Of a stretch of DNA of 64,000 nucleotides, positions 21,171 to 34,400 are shown one piece after another. Every line of letters starts with the position of its first letter. Within the stretch, counting starts at the first letter, position 1. Source of the DNA: Tubiluchus corallicola (Eukaryota > Priapulida > Priapulimorpha > Priapulimorphida > Tubiluchidae). Below the pieces are notes generated by a model. It saw nothing but the letters and a program-made list of their open reading frames with translations. It made no database searches and had not been told where the DNA came from. A program made the translations under genes and the position numbers. Where the stretch lies: contig JAQGDQ010000323.1 in NCBI GenBank assembly GCA_030141605.1, positions 205,443 through 269,442 of the forward strand, read 5' to 3'.

Positions 21171-21605
21171 AAATTAGTGTTACGTTTGATACGCATGACC
21201 ACCTACTTCGTTGTTCAAGGTGACAGCAAGAAGCACTCAATCACAATTTTTTTCTTTAGACATATCACTTGTGAAAATTACATTTCAATCATATTGAATG
21301 AATTACGTCATAAAAAGGAATTATAAGCAATCATAATTGTCTGAGAACAAAATTGTTAATCCTATGTAACAGTTGATACTTTGATAATCAGTTTTTTTTA
21401 ACAAACTTTACATGACTGTAGTAATTTTTTTAATTACATACAGATGTCCGACTTCTCCGTGACTCCGTGATTTCCGAATAAGGAAGTCATGAGATTTTGT
21501 AATGTCATGTACTTCTTTCGTATGTTACTAAGCAAAAAGAAATTATTGATCATGCGTACGAATATCAAGAGGACTGTGTCCACGCCAAGTTGCTTAAAAG
21601 AAATA

Positions 21606-22492
21606 AGCGGGCTCATTCAAAACTATCAACACCAATCAAAACACGAGCTCATTTAAAACTATCAACACCAATCAAAACACGAGCTCATTCAAAACTATCA
21701 ACACCAATCAAAACACGAGCTCATTTAAAACTATCAACACCAATCAAAACACGAGCTCATTTAAAACTATCAACACCAATCAAAACACGAGCTCATTTAA
21801 AATATCAACACCAATCAAAACACGAGCTCATTCAAAACTATCAACACCAATCAAAACACGAGCTCATTCAAAACTATCAACACCAATCAAAACACGAGCT
21901 CATTCAAAACTATCGACACCAATCAAAACACGAGCTCATTCAAAACTATCAACACCAATCAAAACACGAGCTCATTTAAAATATCAACACCAATCAAAAC
22001 ACGAGCTCATTTAAAACTATCAACATCAATCAAAACACGAGCTCATTCAAAACTATCAACATCAATCAAAACACGAGCTCATTTAAAACTATCAACACCA
22101 ATCAAAACACGAGCTCATTCAAAACTATCAACATCAATCAAAACACGAGCTCATTCAAAACTATCAACATCAATCAAAACACGAGCTCATTTAAAACTAT
22201 CAACACCAATCAAAGCACGAGCTCATTTAAAACTATCAACACCAATCAAAACACGAGCTCATTTAAAACTATCAACAACAATCAAAACACGAGCTCATTC
22301 AAAACTATCAACATCAATCAAAACACGAGCTCATTTAAAACTATCAACACCAATCAAAACACGAGCTCATTTAAAACTATCAACAACAATCAAAACACGA
22401 GCTCATTCAAAATTATCAACGCCAATCAAAACACGAGCTCATTCAAAATTATCAACGCCAATCAAAACACGAGCTCATTCAAAACTATCATT
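21606..22492 (+). repeat. 36-bp minisatellite with GAGCTC core
   Basis: About 24-25 tandem copies of a unit like CGAGCTCATTCAAAACTATC AACACCAATCAAAACA (36 bases). Variants fall in a few columns (TTTAAA/TTCAAA, ACACC/ACATC/ACAAC), and some copies have 35 bases. Because 36 is a multiple of three, it opens a 129-codon plus-strand frame. That frame breaks at the one-base-short copies and has no ATG or splice support, so I treat the array as non-coding. Confidence 0.93.
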
Positions 22493-22932
22493 CAAGGCGA
22501 GAAACCTTTCACAACAGGTAGATCCTCCTCAAAGCAGAGCTTACAGCAAAGTATGCTTTGATGAGTATCGATCGTCACTATCCTCGCATTACTGGTACGA
22601 GTGCAAAATTAACATATGGCCAACGAAATTTTGCAAAATGGGCGTTTTATCACGTATGCATGCATAAATACCATAAAACATGTCTTCATTTTTCTCCTCG
22701 AATAAGACTGGTATTCAAAGTATTCACTGCAAAGTTTTTTTCTTGTGTTGTTGCAAGAGGGCAGAACTATCACAATGATGCATTTGTTTTTGATAGAAGA
22801 AACAAGTGCTAATAACTTCTTTATAATATTATCAGGTTTTAAAATATATAGTTATAATACAAGGCGTACAAAAAGTGCTTACATACAAAGTATGTAGTTG
22901 GAAGTGTATTCAGGAGCTTTGGAGAGAAAGTA

Positions 22933-23835
22933 TCAGTTTTGAGGGCTCGGGCGATACGTTTTAGATGTCCATTTCAACATTCTCAGCCACCTTGTACCTA
23001 AATCAAGTTTGGTTTCCCATGAGATCACATTTACCGCGTTGCCTATAGGCCATACATAGCAGAACTTGGTGAGAGCTTGCTTCATTCTATTATTCCGGCA
23101 GTCTTCAAATGATGTCCTTGTCTGCACAGGTCTTCTAACACTTGCCAACCTAAATTCATTAGAGTTAAGATGATTATAAAGTTTGGTACAAAACTGATAG
23201 TTAAGATACTTTTATTGTAGAGTATGTTGATACTTTGATAATCAGTTTTTTGGTCTACGATGTATTTAATTAAATTAAATAGTTAATGTACTACAGTAGT
23301 TAACATCCTGATAATTTTAATTTTAATTCATAATAACATAATCTCCTTCTGTTTCACTACATTTTGTTATGTTTTCCTGAGGTTGTTAACCCTCGTAAAA
23401 GTCGTTCAGAAATACATTGACACGTAAAAATTCCAAACTATAATAATTTATTTCTTTAGTCATGCTTCTTATGAACTTTTTTATTAAAATAGTAAGTTTC
23501 TGGCTATCAATAGAGTGTTAAATTAATAAACGACAACGACGACGATGATTGACGACGACGACGACGACGACGACGTTGATGATGATAATGACAACAAGAG
23601 CAAATAATAGATCTTTTTGCCTACCCTTTTCAGGATTTTTGTGATATTTGGCTGTCCAGGCATCTAGTAATAAGTTACTGTAACGTTTTTCCTCAAAATA
23701 TTTCAGATATTTGTGAGATGCTGGACTAGGAAAGATGCGCTCGAAACCTCCACGCCTCTGATACTCGTCTTCTGCTTCTACCAGCTCACGTACGTCAGAT
23801 GGCGTCAAGTCATCCAAGATGGAGGCAATTGTTTC
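22933..23835 (-). pseudogene. Orphan 3' fragment of a TTLL4-like gene (last two exons)
   Basis: Two minus-strand exons, 23835-23625 and 22997-22933, splice in phase and end at a stop. The first encodes the TTLL4-type C-terminal helical segment ([20 protein letters not shown]...). About 50 of 71 residues match exon 13 of the plus-strand TTLL4-like gene at 41,773-41,983, with exactly the same exon borders. The second encodes 20 divergent residues (GTRWLRMLKWTSKTYRPSPQ). I found no upstream TTLL exons on this strand before the neighbouring gene begins at 25,429. It is most likely a partial inverted duplication. The open frame and good splice sites leave room for a short expressed product or far-off upstream exons. 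Confidence 0.7.
23529..23590. repeat. (GAC)n microsatellite
   Basis: GAC/GAT trinucleotide run within the intron between the two exons of the TTLL4-like fragment. Confidence 0.9.
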
Positions 23836-25428
23836 CTGGAAAAATTGCTAAAATTAAGCTGAACATAAAACTGTATTTATGCAGAGAGCTTGAAATACAG
23901 TAGAAATGAGTGTAACAACAAGAAAACCAGAAATGGGATGTGTCTATTCCATATTTTGCTGATTGTCAATTGATCCAGGAACTTATTTTGAAGTTACCAA
24001 AGTCACCAAAGCTGGTACTGGTTTCCAAGACTTCTGCAAATACGGACCTTACAGATTATTGTGAGAGACATTTGTAATAATAACCGTGCATAAACTGTAC
24101 AATAGCCTTCTATTTTGTTGTCAGTAAAATTTAACAATAATTTAATTTTTACTATTTTACACTGTGGCACATGTACTAAGTGACGGTTTCCAGTTAAACA
24201 GAACCTTTCAGCTTTATATACTTTTTAACATATGCTCCATGAAAGTAATTGCCAGCAGCAAATCCTCTGGCCTGTCGTGGGCTGATGCTAACATTCAATA
24301 CAAAGTGTGTCACTAGTTCGTACCGACTACACGTGACCATTAAGGTCCTGAAGCAAAGCCCACTGTTTTGTTCGGCCAGTTTCCCAGCGCTTTCACAATG
24401 AGGAAGTGATAACAGTGAAGAAAGTTCACGATCAAGAAATCTTTGTGCAAAATGAGAGCTATGAAACTCGACCACGTTTCTTGAAACAGTTGAACGCGAT
24501 AAATGACAGACGACATAAAATTCAAAGTGCTCATATATAAAGGCTTCACTGTGTGTGCCTGTTTTGTTTCTATTTCACATTCAGCCGTTCTTACCAGGTA
24601 TTGTAGGCTTCTTCAATTGCTGCGGTAGCATTATCATAAATAGATACTAACTGTTATCATTATATCCATTAATTTGAACAAAAATCATGCAACGATGTAC
24701 ATTATATGTATGTAAAATGTATGTTGCTGGAATGATACACTATTGGTGTGAAATAAATAAACTGAATTTAATTTAATTACAAGTATTTTTATGCTTTATG
24801 TGTGATTACAAGTTGTAGGAGTGCATAGTGCTATAAAAAAAGAAAGCCAAAACATAATTAATACAAAAAAGAACTGATAATAATGATAATAAATTTCAAA
24901 TTTATCCAAATCTCAATTATCCTGTATGGCAGAGGAGGAAGTCTAACATTTACAAGCAAGACATTTTTCACAAAAATAGTAAGTAGAAGCAATAAATTAA
25001 TAATATTGTGCAAAAGAAATTACACTAATCTAGTTAAATTCTGACATATAATACTAGCAAACTTCGCCAAATTATTTAATTCTTTTGTACTGGTAGCTGA
25101 GAAACGCATGTATAGGCATTTAACAAGTATTTCTTAATTTGTATCGTATGTGCTGTGTGTCGCTAACCAAGCTATAAAGTGGTCACTTTGGAGTCAATGA
25201 GATTAAGCGTGTGCAAGTGCAACTATCCCCGAGGGCCGTTGGACAACAATGAGTTTCTGGTCGTTGTGCTCAAAACAGAGGTTTATTATACAACGTGTAA
25301 AGGGTTATCTTGGAGCAATACAGGTTCGTGAGCAAAGCAGGCATTCTAACTCTATTCTAGTCAGCGGTGATTCTAGAGAAAGGGTTTGATATACGCTTGG
25401 TTCTTTCTGTTTCCATAACAAAATAATT
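23836..25428. other. Intergenic region upstream of the TTLL4-like gene
   Basis: No supported exon. A 93-codon minus-strand open frame at 24,194-24,475 has no recognisable domain and no splice support. The promoter of the plus-strand TTLL4-like gene should lie near the right end. Confidence 0.4.
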
Positions 25429-28400
25429 ATGATGCATAGGTGCTGCGCTGCTGCCACAGGTGTACTTCTTGTTGCTGCTTATTTTGCAGGTAAATGAAAC
25501 AAAAATCAATTTCGTATTTGTTATTTTGTTTTGTTTTTATTTATTATTTGCAAATTTTATATAAATAATTATTGCGTTCTTGTAACTTTTGTTCATGTAA
25601 TATTATTTTGTTCTTGCAATGCGCAATGCTTACAATAAAGTCTTTACTAAGCTACTTCCTTACTTTACATAATAAACCATTTTACGTAGACAGAACTTCA
25701 ATTTTAAAGGAAAACTGTACCAAGTTTTAGAAAACAGTGTAAATTTAAAAATATTCTTAACATGAAAGTATTATTACCCCAGAAGCTTAATTTTTGACCT
25801 CAGAATTGTCTGGTTTTGAAAATATTATAAGAAACTAGTTAAGCTACACTGTCTAACGTAATGTGTTTAGTAAAATAAATTTGATGCTAATATTAAGTCT
25901 ATACAGACACACATCACTTGCATAAGGACAAGAAACTGATTTACTGTTAGCAGTAGGTCTACTGATCAATTTGGTCGGGATTTGCCATTCATTAAAGCCA
26001 GAGCCTTTTAGTACAAACTCGTAGTTATTTAAACTTTGATAAGAAACTCGAAAGGCAGAAGACGTAAAAAGTTTGAATACAACCTGGACTTGAACCAGGG
26101 ATCTTATGCTTACACTGTAGACACGTTTGACCGCTAGGCCATTGTATTGTCCAGTACTCAAGGCAGTTCAAGATTCATCCTTATTGCTGGCCAACCAAAT
26201 TCAGCATTTCCAATATTAGATCGAGCGCGCTAAAGCGATTCTAATCAAGTAGATTATTTTTGAGCCTGTGATTAGTGCCATGTAATTTCTTACAATTTAT
26301 CTAGCAATGCGGATATTAAAAATCAAACTCATCTATTCTACGCTCGCATTAACTCATTAATTGGAAAATTCTCGTTGTGTTTCCTCGATGTTAAAAAGGT
26401 ACATCTTTTTAAGAGTTATTGCTGAAATTTTTATTGTATGTCATTATAAACGAAATTTGACAAAATACGCATTGCATATGATAATGGCATCTGGAAGCTG
26501 TTTAAATGATTGTAGTGCTTCTGGCACCTGTGTAAATTTATCATGGCTACATCTTTCGCACTTTGATTGGAAAGCCTGTTATAGTATAAAAAACGATTAC
26601 TAGAACTTGTGAACAACGAGCGTCTGCTAGCTATTGTCAACTCTGTACGATTCATACGATCTCGTTATTTTAAGATGTGGAACAACAGACTGTTTGCAAA
26701 CAATAATCATAATAACATGGTAGATACGAACGTAAATTTACCGTATGTATTGTATATAGTAGTATCTTTATTGCAGCTTTTATTGCAGTATTTAATGTAG
26801 TGTGATGTAAAATGTAGTGTTTTTACATGCTTTAATAAAGTAATTAACCTAATCTAATCTAATGAGCAATCTGTTTCAGGATTCGCAGGAACCGGTTATC
26901 AAGACGTGTTTAGCTTGTCGTTTGCCTAATATAATTTTCCACTGCGAATATTTATTGTAGTCTCAACTAATGACCACATGCTGCATTATTCTCAACTAAG
27001 CTATTTTACTAGAGCCTGACAGAGTGACCATTTGGGAGGTGGTTAGAGACGAGGTGGGATTGTGGGTAGTTGAGGTCATTACTTATGCACTGATGACGAA
27101 GATATGTATTATTTCTTGTTGCACGACAAATCACCTATTTGTTCAATCAGACCTTTACTCTCCCAATCAATTTGTAAAAACTTGGTTATGAGACTTTTTT
27201 TTATTTGTGCATGAGTCTGGTAAATCAGTCATTCGGTGAGTGGTTAATTGCATTGAAAATCTACATCTTTTTTGACGTATTGTTTATATGTTTCAGAGGC
27301 GTCTATTGGAATTCAGACAATAGAAGCTTCACATTCACGATGGAATAATTCACAGTTACAAGAATGTCCTCGAGTTATCCCAGCACTCACACCTAGTCTG
27401 TTCTCAAATGTTGCACCTGTAATCAACTTTGGATTACCTGGACAAATTGGTATGTTGTGTAAAACTATTATGAACATGCAAATAGAATATATAATGTGCG
27501 ATAGAATGCACTTACATGCCAAATTAAATTAGAAACAAAATAAAAATTTTTTTGTTTTTTTAGCAGAATTCAGATCATTTCTTGAATTTGATTTGCAACA
27601 GCTTGCGAGCACTTGTCTTTTTGCGCTTGTAAAATTGTTCCAAATTTGTTCATCTAGAATTTTGTGCAAATATTTACGCAAAAAACATTTCTGTTGTTGT
27701 GAAATAAATATTATTCACGAAAAGGGTCGATCCAGTCACATTTACTTAAAAAGAACTTGAAGGTTTAAAAATGAATAGCTGAGCAGTGGCGGTGTGTGCT
27801 TAGCTACAAAAGTTAAACCGTGCCAAGCCTAGTTAGTAAACAGATGAGGGACTAACGGGGTATGCTTCCAATCGTTTGCATATACTACCTTCAGTCTACT
27901 TCTGTTTTGAGGGAGGTTATATACATCCTACTTTGACTTGATTTCTCTCAGAGAATATGTCCTTGATAACAAACTAAGTTCTGGTCCTGGTACCACAAGG
28001 ATTTACAGCTTAAGCAGGCCATGTGCTCTAATGTAATTGCATATACATCGCAAAACATCTGACTGAACCATATCAAAACCATGATTCTGGTTTTAAGAGG
28101 TTCTAAAAATTTACTACCCTGATGTTTTAAAAGTTGCAGAGTGTGTCAGACGACTGCTTGTGAAAAGTGAATTCTGGGTAGATTTTTAGGGAGTCTGTCG
28201 GGAGAATTCCTGTATTCATTGCATGGCAGAGCTCAATTGATCTTAGTAAATTCATGGTTTATACAAGAATAAATGCTGCAGAACACAATCATCCTGTGCT
28301 GTGCTGCAGAACACAATCGTCCTGTGCTGTGCTGCAGAACACAATCGTACTGTGCTGTGCTGCAGAACACAATCATCCTGTGCTGTGCTGCAGTTATTCT

Positions 28401-31400
28401 AGTTTATATAATGAATTCACTAAACTCAAGGCAATTCTATTGAGGAATGGAGACTTTCATACCATTAATTCACTTTTTCTAGTGCAAGCTTTACCAAGGT
28501 ACATTGCAAAGAAGCTACAATGGAAACTGAAAGGGCACCGTTGGGCAATTATAATCGAAATGCTTGAGCGGTCAAACGCCTTCGTGACAGGTAAGCATAC
28601 AAGCCATGCCACCATAACTAACTCCACTACTACCACCGTTAAAAGCAACAACAGCAACCATATCTGCTACTATGCCGCAGACTGTGACAGCTCTGTCACT
28701 AGCAGCACCAATGGGGCAGCAGAAGCAGGAACGACGACAATGACGACGACGATAAAAATGACAACAACAACGAATGTGCAGTTTGCGAAAGGCAATAGTT
28801 CATAAATGCCTAAATACCCATTGCAGCTTTGCAAAGCAAGAGTGCAAACCACTAATCTTGCAGGAGGTACCGCAATGTCAGGGAACCTCCAATAATACAC
28901 AGTCATATCTTGCTAGAGGTGCCACAAATCTTTATGGACAGTCCGTTTTCTCACTGTTTCTCGTGTTTTTGGCACCCCCAGCAAGTTAACAAGATATAGC
29001 CAAGAACCACATGAAGCTAAATAGATTTGCACAGTGTCGGATTTGAATTTTGTACGCCCTGGGCTACCAGTACTGTATGGCCCCGGCCCCCAGTGACAAT
29101 TATCAAAAGCACGAATGTTGAATTCTCCAAATCAGTTTCTTCAACTTCTACGACATAATGCCAACATTAGGCCTAAGATGACACTTAGATGGCCTAACAC
29201 AGCAAAAAGGAAAGAGATGTTCTGCCTGATATTATCTGTCTATATTATTTGACAATATCTGACAATATCTGTCTGATGGTTACAAAACTAAAATAAGTTT
29301 TTGAAATAATAAATATAATGTAAATACAATATGTACAAATTACAATAAATTGAAATCTTGTCAGAGGAAATGTGACCTCAATTGCTACAAAATTGCGTCA
29401 TCGTGCCTGGATGCCATGGTGGCAGGACCAGTGAGTAGGAACAATGGACAAGAAAACAATTCCAGTGCATTATTCCGCATACTTCTACTCTCATCCTGTA
29501 GTAACTTTTCACAGTAAATTAATTTCACTTAATCTGTGGAGGGACCTCATCTGGCGGAGGTCCCTGCACAGCCTGCAGCCCATAAAGCTCAGGATTTGCA
29601 GCAAGGAAAACGACAAAGTGTATTGTGCATCACGAAGGATATTGAAAACGACAGAAAAATGCAGAACACAGATTATATGTAAATAACCAAAGCCATAGGT
29701 TTTGTAGACTCCATAGGCTAGGTTTCTAAAGTATACTACCAAATTTATACAATATGATACTATTATAAAGACCTCTGTGAATCATAATTCTTCAATCTTA
29801 ATATGACGCTACATTCTATGAAAGTACATACAGTAGGCAAATGATATTGTAAACTACAGATACTATAGTCTGGCACAGATTAGTTCAGACAGAAATTACC
29901 ATTTACTTCCAGCAGTGAAGCTAACTTAAATCGCTGAAACTGTCTTTAATAGGTAAGCTAATATGGAATAAAATCAAACTAAATAATCTCAATTAAAAAA
30001 TAGAAAACTACAACTGTACGTGTTTTAAATTAACTCATACTTAGTTTTCATGTTCCAAATTTCGTATCTTATCTCTGAGAATACTGTCGGTAAATCATCT
30101 GATTTTACTTTGTTGCTTTACTCGTTTGTGAAGTAACTTTATCAATTTCGCTGTCTCGTTCTTCTTGTTGTCCACATAATAAGTTTTTAGCCAGTTTTTA
30201 TATTGCGATATTACAATAGAGTTACTGTAAAATTTTATAAAGAAAACGGATGCATTACAACGGTAAATTGTCATTGTGCATTAAATGACATATTCACCAA
30301 AAAACGGTTACTACGACAACGAAAAATAGCGTTCCAAATAGTACATCCAGACAGATGGGCAGACCAAAACTCAATAAGCAGTTACAATTCCGGATAGTAT
30401 AACTTACTTTCGACGAAGACAATTTGTTGGAATTTAGTGTTTAATGAATCAATATTAATTATTTTACCAATAAACAACTTTGTTAAGGCTAGTACACATA
30501 CTTTTATCACGAATGGGACATCCAGACTTTTACAGAATGGGGTGTTCTATAGCCCACTTTATTCTGTAACATAGATGATGAAAATTATAATCGTTGAAGA
30601 AAATTCAACTTTGTGTAAAATGTTGCGCGATTTATCCGTAATGGCCAACCTACAGTTTGCAAAATTGAATGTAATGCTACAAAGATGACTACAATGAGTT
30701 CCAAACTCTTACTAAGTTCTGATGTTAGTTCTGAAGATGGTCGTTTTATTTGGTTGTTGTTTTTATTTTGTTTACTATATTCGCCTTGCATGCCACCAGC
30801 GCCGAATTATGACCCTTTAGGGTCCCTAGACTAATGAAATAAAGGTACCCTCTTAGACGAAGCCACTTTCTAACTCGCCCGCACCCGTCTTGAACGTTGT
30901 TTACTTGTGAAATGTGTTTATGCGATATTTACGCAGTTTGAAGTAAACTTATTACAAATTCCTTAAACAAACTACAATAGCTATCTTTTGTTTGTCAATA
31001 AAAATATACTATTTATTGCAAATCAAATTAGTACAACACAACCGTAGTGAAAAAGAGACTTTTTTATCAAATGTTACCAAAGCTTGAGGGCGTCCAAACT
31101 TGAGATGCCCCAAACTGTAGCCTATACTAGCTTACAGGAAAATACAGCCCTACCTGCTACAATTGTTGTTTGTTGACTTTTGTGTGCCAAATAAATACTC
31201 TGGTTTGCAGATTCGGAAGACAAAATGTGGCTTGGCTGTTTCTGTCAATTACGAATCGAATTTGGCGAGCTTCAGCCATATCAGAAGGTGAGTTCATAAC
31301 CTGACAAGATTGTGTAATCCAATACCCAATGCCAAAGCAATGCTCAATTAGAAATTAAAAAAATGTACCTTCGCTGGGACTCGAATCCAGACCTTTTGCT

Positions 31401-34400
31401 TTCCGGGTAGCTATGGTAGCCACTACACCGCAGGGGCTCACTGATTTTCATACTCAGAAATTTACTTATAAGCTGTTATAGGTCTATCAATGGAGAGTTA
31501 CTGTCCATACTGTATCAAAACACATCAAAAGACCAACCCAATAAGTGCATGAAAGCAATATTAAATTAGACGGCCTGAAAAACTTTTACCTTGTGTTGGA
31601 CTCGAACCAAAGTCTTCTGCTTTCCGGACAGCTACGTTAACTTCTAGGCTTTTCCCTCTCGGTGGAGGATTTCAACAGCTGGCAAGCCACATCTGCCAGA
31701 TCAGCATCGCGTTTTAGAAACATATCTTTCATCTAGTTATGCCAAGAAGGCCGGTTGCTCCAGTTCTGGATTGATCCCGTTTTCCAGAGTGCGGAAGCAT
31801 AAACGTGTAAAAAAGTTACAAGATCTTATTGAAAATTAGAAACGGTGGGGTTTATCGAGTTTTTGTTTTGAACCCATTCTGCTAAGGCTCAAAAAAGTTC
31901 ATAATCCAAAAATAAAACGTAGAATACAATTAGCTTCTGTTTTTTCTGGCGTAAGTTGGATTCATGATCTTTCTGTTGGTAACGAAATTTGGGAAGAAAC
32001 GGGATGGTTTTTGTATTTCAGCACAATCACTTTCCCGGATCAGGAAAAGAAACGTGCCGGAAGGACAGTTTCTGGAGGAACATCAAATTTCTAATTTCCA
32101 AATATGGAATAGAAGATTTTAGCTTCGTACCTCTTACGTTTATCCTACCAGCAGAGAAGAAGGCATTCCAAAGATATTTGGAAGAGAATCCTAAAGAAAG
32201 ACAGTGGATTTATAAACCGGTATTCAGAACTTTTATAATTTTGTTTTTTTCGAAATAATTATTATTAAGTCTATGATACACCGAAGCTTCGAGCGTCTGG
32301 TGTCTCGAAGTGTTTCAACGTCAATTGTCAATGCGAGATTAAACCAAAGATCTTGAAAACGGACCCTGGAAACCAGACGCTGGATGTTCTTTTGTTTTTA
32401 GCGTCTGGGGTCCAGCGTTTGTTCCTCAAACAGCAAATGACGATTGCGTCGGAAACTTTGTCCGTTTCTGTCAAATGTATCAAAAAGAAAAGCATTGCAA
32501 AAATAAGTCTGATCTATCGTCCATTTGGTTTTTCTGTGACGGACATATGATTGGACGCCGGAAACTTTGTTGTTAATTTGCTACTCAGTCAGCGCTGGAT
32601 GCTGGACGCTATATCGTAGGCTTTATACACCTTACACAGACCAATGATGTTACCTTTCATTTATTATGATTTGAATGCAGAACGTACGGATGTACAAATA
32701 GAATTTAAAAGACAAGCTAATAAAAATGTGAAATGAAACCCTTTAACATCTTTTGTTTAATACTGTAAGCCTAAGACTACTTTATTTTAGGTTGACGGTT
32801 TTGGAGGCAAAGGAATTGGTGTCATCAGCAACTGGGACCAGCTACCGAACAAACGTAAAAAGCTCGTCGTGCAAAGGTGAGGTTCCGCGCACGTCATTTC
32901 ACATCTTTGGCCCAAGTACGGTCCAACTCTAAGTAACCATTGGTGCAGGAATTTTGTCGAGAGTAGTACATTGTGCAGGTAGAAACTTACAGAAGGAATA
33001 CAAAATAGCATAAGAAAAATAAACAAGGTATAAATAAACACATTTTTATGCTATTCTAAGATGCGACATTTTTAAGGGTAGTGTGTTCTGATGGACCAGT
33101 CACAATGTTTTTTAACTATTATCCAGATGACAGTATAAGACCATACAGAGTAAATTTTTAATACTTATATGCCTACATCATTGTGCAGCCTTACCATTAC
33201 CATGTACAAATTTGTATAAATATAAGTTTTTTGAGGGTTGTTCCACAAATAGGCCTGTATCGCCCACAAAGCTCTTCAGTAAAAAGGCCCCCCAGGCATT
33301 GTTGGCAACCTGAGATACGTATCTTCGCAAAATGCATTGGGAAAATTTGCTCTCCTGAATTTTGAGGGTCTGGCTCACGAACTAGGATGTTAATGAACCG
33401 GTTAACAAGAAAAGCCCAAAGATTTGAGATATGGGACGTTTTGTAAAATGTTGCTTTTGCGTAAATCTGTGTCAAAATATCACAATTTGAGCGGCTTCTT
33501 AACTCGTATATTTTCTGGAGTCTTCTACACGTTCCTAATGCTGGCTCAACATATTGCTATAATATCTGTTAAATCAGTGAAAAGATAATCCATTTTAAGC
33601 AATCAACTTTGACTTCAAGCTAACTTAATTTTTAAAAAAATATTAATTTTGTCATTTGTGTTTTTGATCTGTTTTATACCGTTTTGGAATCGCTCAACAG
33701 ACAATTTGGGCCCCATTCTAAGATAAATCTAGTTACGGGCTTTCCGGCCATTAGTAAATATTTAATTGAAAGAAATCCAATAGTAAGTGGCATTCATTCA
33801 GTAATCACAAGTAATCACTTTCCATACCTTGACCACATAAATTAATATTTTAAATGCCACTGGTACCACCATTTTTTATGTAAGTTACATATAACAAAAC
33901 ATATTTCAGATACATAGAGAACCCATACCTTATTGAGGGATTCAAATTTCACATTAGAGTCTACGTCTGTGTCACGTCAGTTGAACCGCTGAGGATCTAT
34001 CTCCACGAGGAAGGGATGACCCGTTTTGCTAGCGAAAGGTAAGTATTGAGGAAGAACCTTTATTAAACGTTGAATATTAACCACTAGATGTCACTTATAG
34101 AATTTCGCGCTGAAGTAGTGCCACTTGCTGCCGCCCAACACTTGTTTTGGTTATTATTGTAATTGCCATTATTCGGAATAAACACGTTTAAGATTTCTTT
34201 GGGGAATGTGTTACGAATTCTCTATTTTTTCAAACTTTTACACAATGTTATCTTTGGCCATTACTTGACTGATAACCTAACTGATGATACTGATACCTTG
34301 AATCAGCCAAGATTATTTTACATAAGAGCCGATGTATTATTAGGAGATTTGGTTACTGTTCTGCACATGTCAAAGAGGTACTGTTCCGATCATACTGTAC

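Noticed and set aside
21590-21979. 129-codon frame over the 36-bp repeat
   Set aside because: The frame exists only because the unit is a multiple of three; no ATG, domain or splice support, and it breaks at one-base-short copies.
21606-22492. Possible CRISPR array
   Set aside because: Units are contiguous with no unique spacers, and the context is animal DNA.
28254-28805. 183-codon plus-strand frame
   Set aside because: It is a chance extension of TTLL4-like exon 3 (28,483-28,590) through a 28-bp repeat and low-complexity sequence; splice phases support only the exon.
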